A DNA stretch of 7,862 nt. Origin: an uncultured archaeon (GTDB lineage Archaea; Aenigmatarchaeota; Aenigmatarchaeia; GW2011-AR5). Below, piece by piece: positions 6,096 to 7,862 of this stretch (the stretch's first letter is position 1; each line of letters opens with the position of its first letter). The DNA lies in the NCBI GenBank assembly GCA_903825675.1, contig CAIKBN010000137.1:1-7862 (forward strand). Reading direction: 5' to 3'. The translations under genes and the position numbers were made by a program. The notes beneath the pieces were generated by a model that saw only the letters and a list, made by a program, of their open reading frames with translations, made no database searches and was not told the DNA's origin.

Positions 6096-7175
6096 ATGAC
6101 AAAAAATGTAAAAACCGAGCTGGAGAAACTTGGCGGAAAATTATTGACAGAAATCGATAAAAAAGAAAATCCAAACATAGACATACCAATAAGAGCCTTG
6201 TCAAATATAGTTTTTGACAAAAAGAGCGGACAGATTTTACTTGGAAACAAAAGTGCAAAAAGATACTTTTTCAATGTGGCACATGCAAAAAAATTCATGC
6301 AAACTGTAATGGTCGGTGCTTTCTGCAAATCACTGATAGATGCGGGTATCCACACAAGCATAAGAGACATGTATTACAATCTTAAAAGAACGCTTCCTGA
6401 CAGCAATGAAAATACCTTTGATGAGCAGAGTGAAAGCGATCCGGTAATAGTTGACCTTGAAGTAGCCATAGACGTGCTTCGCGAACAGCTTCATCTGACA
6501 ACAGACAGAAAAGGCATTGTCGCTGGCAATGTAGTAATAGAGGACCGCGGCGACATGATAAACTGGTCCAAGCTGGGTAGTGGTGGCTGGTCAATACCAT
6601 CCACTGTAGATGAAATTTCGTTCAATAAAGTAGATGCAGACTTCGTTTTAGTCGTGGAGAAAAATGCAGGTTTCGAACGCCTGCACGAAGACAAGTTCTG
6701 GCAGAAAAAGAACTGTATATTGATAGGTACAGGAGGCCAGCCTTCTCGCGGAACTCGTTTATTGATACAGCGGCTGAACAATGAATATAAACTGCCTGTT
6801 TATGTATTTGCAGATGCTGACGCATACGGAGTTTATATATATTCAGTAATAAAGTCAGGTTCAATAAGCCTGGCTCATGTATCTGACAGAATAGCAACGC
6901 CCCAGGCAAAATTTATTGGTCTTACGATCAGCGACATATATGAGTATGACTTAAAAAAAGCCACAATAAAAGCCAAGGACGTGGACATAAAACGAGCCAA
7001 AGAGCTCCTGCAGTACGATTGGTTCAAAAAAAATCCAAGATGGCAAAAAGAGCTCAATTTAATGATAGAAAAAGGTATTAAGGCCGAGATAGAGGCTTTA
7101 TCCCACCGCGGCCTAAAGTTCATGTCTGAGGAATACCTGCCTGACAAACTCAGGAAAAAGGACTTTTTGGATTAA
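6096..7175 (+). CDS. top6A: DNA topoisomerase VI subunit A (DNA-cleaving subunit, Spo11 relative)
   Basis: Subunit A cuts both DNA strands through a 5'-phosphotyrosine link and is the archaeal relative of eukaryotic Spo11. The 359 residues match the usual length. The winged-helix (CAP-like) part holds the catalytic motif SIRDMYYNLK (88-97); by comparison with Spo11 (RDIFY) the active tyrosine is the second one, Y94. The Toprim domain has VVEKNAGF with E188, then FADADAYG with D240 and D242, which bind magnesium. The spacing of 52 residues from E188 to D240 equals that in the Methanocaldococcus enzyme (E197, D249). All catalytic residues are present. The ATG at 6096 follows GTGAT by five bases and top6B by six. 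The stop codon is inside the terminator-like hairpin that follows. Confidence 0.97.
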   Translation: MTKNVKTELEKLGGKLLTEIDKKENPNIDIPIRALSNIVFDKKSGQILLGNKSAKRYFFNVAHAKKFMQTVMVGAFCKSLIDAGIHTSIRDMYYNLKRTLPDSNENTFDEQSESDPVIVDLEVAIDVLREQLHLTTDRKGIVAGNVVIEDRGDMINWSKLGSGGWSIPSTVDEISFNKVDADFVLVVEKNAGFERLHEDKFWQKKNCILIGTGGQPSRGTRLLIQRLNNEYKLPVYVFADADAYGVYIYSVIKSGSISLAHVSDRIATPQAKFIGLTISDIYEYDLKKATIKAKDVDIKRAKELLQYDWFKKNPRWQKELNLMIEKGIKAEIEALSHRGLKFMSEEYLPDKLRKKDFLD

Positions 7176-7191
7176 GCTTTTTAATCCTTTT
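7169..7191 (+). terminator. Hairpin plus T-run at the end of top6A
   Basis: GGATTAA (7169-7175) and TTAATCC (7181-7187) pair perfectly around a five-base loop, followed by TTTT. The top6A stop codon TAA is the last part of the left arm. Archaea often stop at oligo-T without a hairpin, so the stem may instead protect the 3' end, but a terminator before the tRNA gene fits. Confidence 0.5.
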
Positions 7192-7211
7192 CAACATGTT
7201 ATTTTAGTTAT

Positions 7212-7284
7212 GCCCTTGTAGCTCAGCAGGTAGAGCACCTGACTGTTAATCAGGTTGTCGCAGGTTCGAGTCCTGCCGAGGGCG
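7212..7284 (+). tRNA. tRNA-Asn (GUU)
   Basis: The cloverleaf is complete. The acceptor stem is GCCCTTG (7212-7218) with CGAGGGC (7277-7283), one T-G pair. The D stem is GCTC/GAGC (7221-7224, 7233-7236). The anticodon stem is CCTGA/TCAGG (7238-7242, 7250-7254) with anticodon GTT at 7245-7247. The T stem is GCAGG/CCTGC (7260-7264, 7272-7276) with loop TTCGAGT. The discriminator is G7284, as expected for Asn. CCA is not encoded and there is no intron. It stands alone between top6A and a small ORF. Its promoter would fall in the AT-rich stretch 7176-7205, which overlaps the terminator hairpin. Confidence 0.97.
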
Positions 7285-7311
7285 CTGATTTAAATAAGTT
7301 ATTCCTCATAG

Positions 7312-7320
7312 TTTCTTTTT
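7312..7320 (+). terminator. T-rich terminator after tRNA-Asn
   Basis: TTTCTTTTT, 27 bases after the tRNA end, is the sort of oligo-T run that stops archaeal RNA polymerase. No hairpin is needed. Transcripts could also read through into the small ORF. Confidence 0.4.
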
Positions 7321-7322
7321 AC

Positions 7323-7340
7323 CATGCTTGCATAAGCGTG
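7323..7340 (+). promoter_or_regulatory. Small hairpin over the ribosome-binding site of the following ORF
   Basis: CATGCTT (7323-7329) and AAGCGTG (7334-7340) pair through seven positions, one of them T-G, around the loop GCAT. The right arm contains most of GTGA (7338-7341), the only Shine-Dalgarno-like site before the ATG at 7347. If folded it would hide that site. Confidence 0.3.
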
Positions 7341-7346
7341 ACATCT

Positions 7347-7601
7347 ATGACCACAATACCAGAAATTATTTTAGGCATGTTTGATATAAGGAGACTGAAA
7401 AATAAATGCAACTATCCGAACTGCAATAAAAAGCCTGAAAAAGAGATCTTAATTTACGAATACACAATAAAAAGGAATAATGACCTTGCAACCCTATATC
7501 TTTGCGATGAACATGCAGCAAAGGCAAGGGAACTTAAAGCAAAAATAAAGAATATGGAGCCCAAAATGATACTAGAAAGCAAGCAAAGAAGCATAAAATG
7601 A
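7347..7601 (+). CDS. Small hypothetical Cys/His (zinc-binding-like) protein
   Basis: I do not recognise the family. The 84-residue protein from the ATG at 7347 (GTGA five bases upstream; a GTG three codons earlier is the alternative) has C21-x4-C26 (CNYPNC) and C53-x2-H56 (CDEH) with about 26 residues between. That layout suits a single zinc-binding treble-clef-like finger. The C-terminal third (57-84) is Lys- and Glu-rich and helical. Codon use (ATA, AGA/AGG, AAA) agrees with the archaeal genes before it. It is the last gene that clearly belongs to the archaeal part. A zinc-finger role in nucleic-acid or protein binding is only inference. Confidence 0.65.
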   Translation: MTTIPEIILGMFDIRRLKNKCNYPNCNKKPEKEILIYEYTIKRNNDLATLYLCDEHAAKARELKAKIKNMEPKMILESKQRSIK

Positions 7602-7623
7602 GCTTAAAAATTCTAAACTATAA

Positions 7624-7779
7624 ACTTTTAAATTAAGCGAACAACATGAAAGAACATTTTATTTTGATCAAAACGGCATATTGGTTAAAAAATTTGGCAT
7701 CAAGCAAATTCCGGCAAGAGTTAGCCAAAAAGAGCAAATGTTACAAATTGAGGAAATTTTGTTAACCCATGAAAAATAA
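7624..7779 (+). pseudogene. traW: C-terminal fragment of a TraW-like F-type conjugation protein, 5' truncated
   Basis: The frame opens after TAA at 7621-7623 and gives 51 residues with no start codon in the first half. The core, TFYFDQNGILVKKFGIKQIP (11-30), followed by ARVSQKE and LQIEEIL, has the form of the TraW C-terminus: FDQ-G-x-L, then a basic pair, FGI, a short loop, P-A-x-V. TraW is a periplasmic protein needed for pilus assembly in F-type type IV secretion systems of bacteria. Full TraW is about 200 residues, so most of it is missing. It overlaps the following TraU-like start by 11 bases, as is usual for this gene pair. Recognition is from memory of the family and no search was run. 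A different ATG frame at 7646 is discussed under rejected items. Confidence 0.6.
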
Positions 7780-7862
7780 TTTTTTTATAACATTTTGGAT
7801 CATTATGCTCAGTTTGACATTTGAAGTGCAAGCTAAGTGCCATGGTAAATTTCCCAACCCTA
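7769..7862 (+). CDS. traU: TraU-like conjugation protein, N-terminal part, cut by the right edge
   Basis: The ATG at 7769 starts 31 codons that run off the window. The first part, MKNNFFITFWIIMLSLTFEV, is a typical Sec signal: a short Lys start and a hydrophobic core, with likely cleavage after VQA (about residue 22). The mature start KCHGKFPNP matches the first conserved block of TraU, C-x-G-+-F-x-N-P, which in full-length TraU goes on to a Cys-rich ITD-x-CWSC stretch that would lie just beyond the edge. TraU is a periplasmic protein for pilus assembly and DNA transfer. The gene follows the TraW-like frame with an 11-base overlap, the standard order on F-like elements. Only 31 residues are visible, so the family call depends partly on that order. 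Confidence 0.6.
   Translation, partial: MKNNFFITFWIIMLSLTFEVQAKCHGKFPNP

Noticed and set aside
5915..6370. Long minus-strand ORFs opposite top6B, top6A and the KH gene (also 3742-4215)
   Set aside because: They are shadows of well-identified genes with complete catalytic or binding motifs on the + strand.
7598..7636. A 12-codon ORF overlapping the small Cys/His gene by ATGA
   Set aside because: Too short and low in complexity, and at the suspected junction; nothing supports it as a gene.
7646..7765. 39-codon ORF starting MKEHFILIK, with an ATG start
   Set aside because: It overlaps the TraW-like frame, which has a family-like pattern and the right overlap with TraU; this frame has none.

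Overview
The first 7.6 kb look archaeal and moderately AT-rich. They encode both subunits of DNA topoisomerase VI, archaeal translation factor aIF1A, an NMD3-family protein, a Dim2/Pno1-type double-KH protein and archaeal pilin-type signal peptides. Shine-Dalgarno sites of the GGTGAT/GTGAT type and AGA/AGG and ATA codon preference fit this. The gene content suits an uncultivated archaeon, perhaps a small-genome (DPANN-like) lineage, but the phylum cannot be fixed from this window.

Layout, all genes on the + strand: (1) bases 1-2745 hold a surface-structure block. It has the C-terminal part of a type II/IV secretion (FlaJ/TadC-like) membrane platform protein cut by the left edge, then two secreted proteins that start with an MKG-type prepilin leader. 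One of these carries a Thr/Ser linker and a Cys-rich C-terminal module. (2) Bases 2747-4291 hold a ribosome-biogenesis/translation block: a short NMD3-family protein, aIF1A and a double-KH protein. The RIO1 kinase gene often found between aIF1A and the KH gene in archaea is absent; a 116-base gap with repeats and a palindrome lies there. (3) Bases 4292-4445 are a leader with a long imperfect hairpin that ends just before the ribosome-binding site of top6B. (4) Bases 4446-7175 are top6B-top6A, followed by a terminator-like hairpin that includes the top6A stop codon. (5) tRNA-Asn(GUU) and a small Cys/His protein follow.

The last ~240 bases do not fit the rest. In one frame they give 51 residues that resemble the C-terminus of TraW of F-type conjugative type IV secretion systems. 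This overlaps the start of a second ORF with a signal peptide and a TraU-like Cys-x-Gly-Lys-Phe-x-Asn-Pro start. TraW followed by TraU is the order on F-like conjugative elements of bacteria. The TraW copy has lost its N-terminal part, and the break lies between about 7602 and 7636. The window therefore crosses either an assembly chimera (my first guess) or a real insertion of a bacterial-type conjugation locus next to an archaeal tRNA gene. This is the most important point to check.

Functionally, topoisomerase VI relaxes and decatenates DNA, while NMD3, aIF1A and the KH protein act on ribosomal subunits or initiation. The surface block would assemble or display pilus-like proteins. I see no CRISPR array, transposase or complete mobile element.
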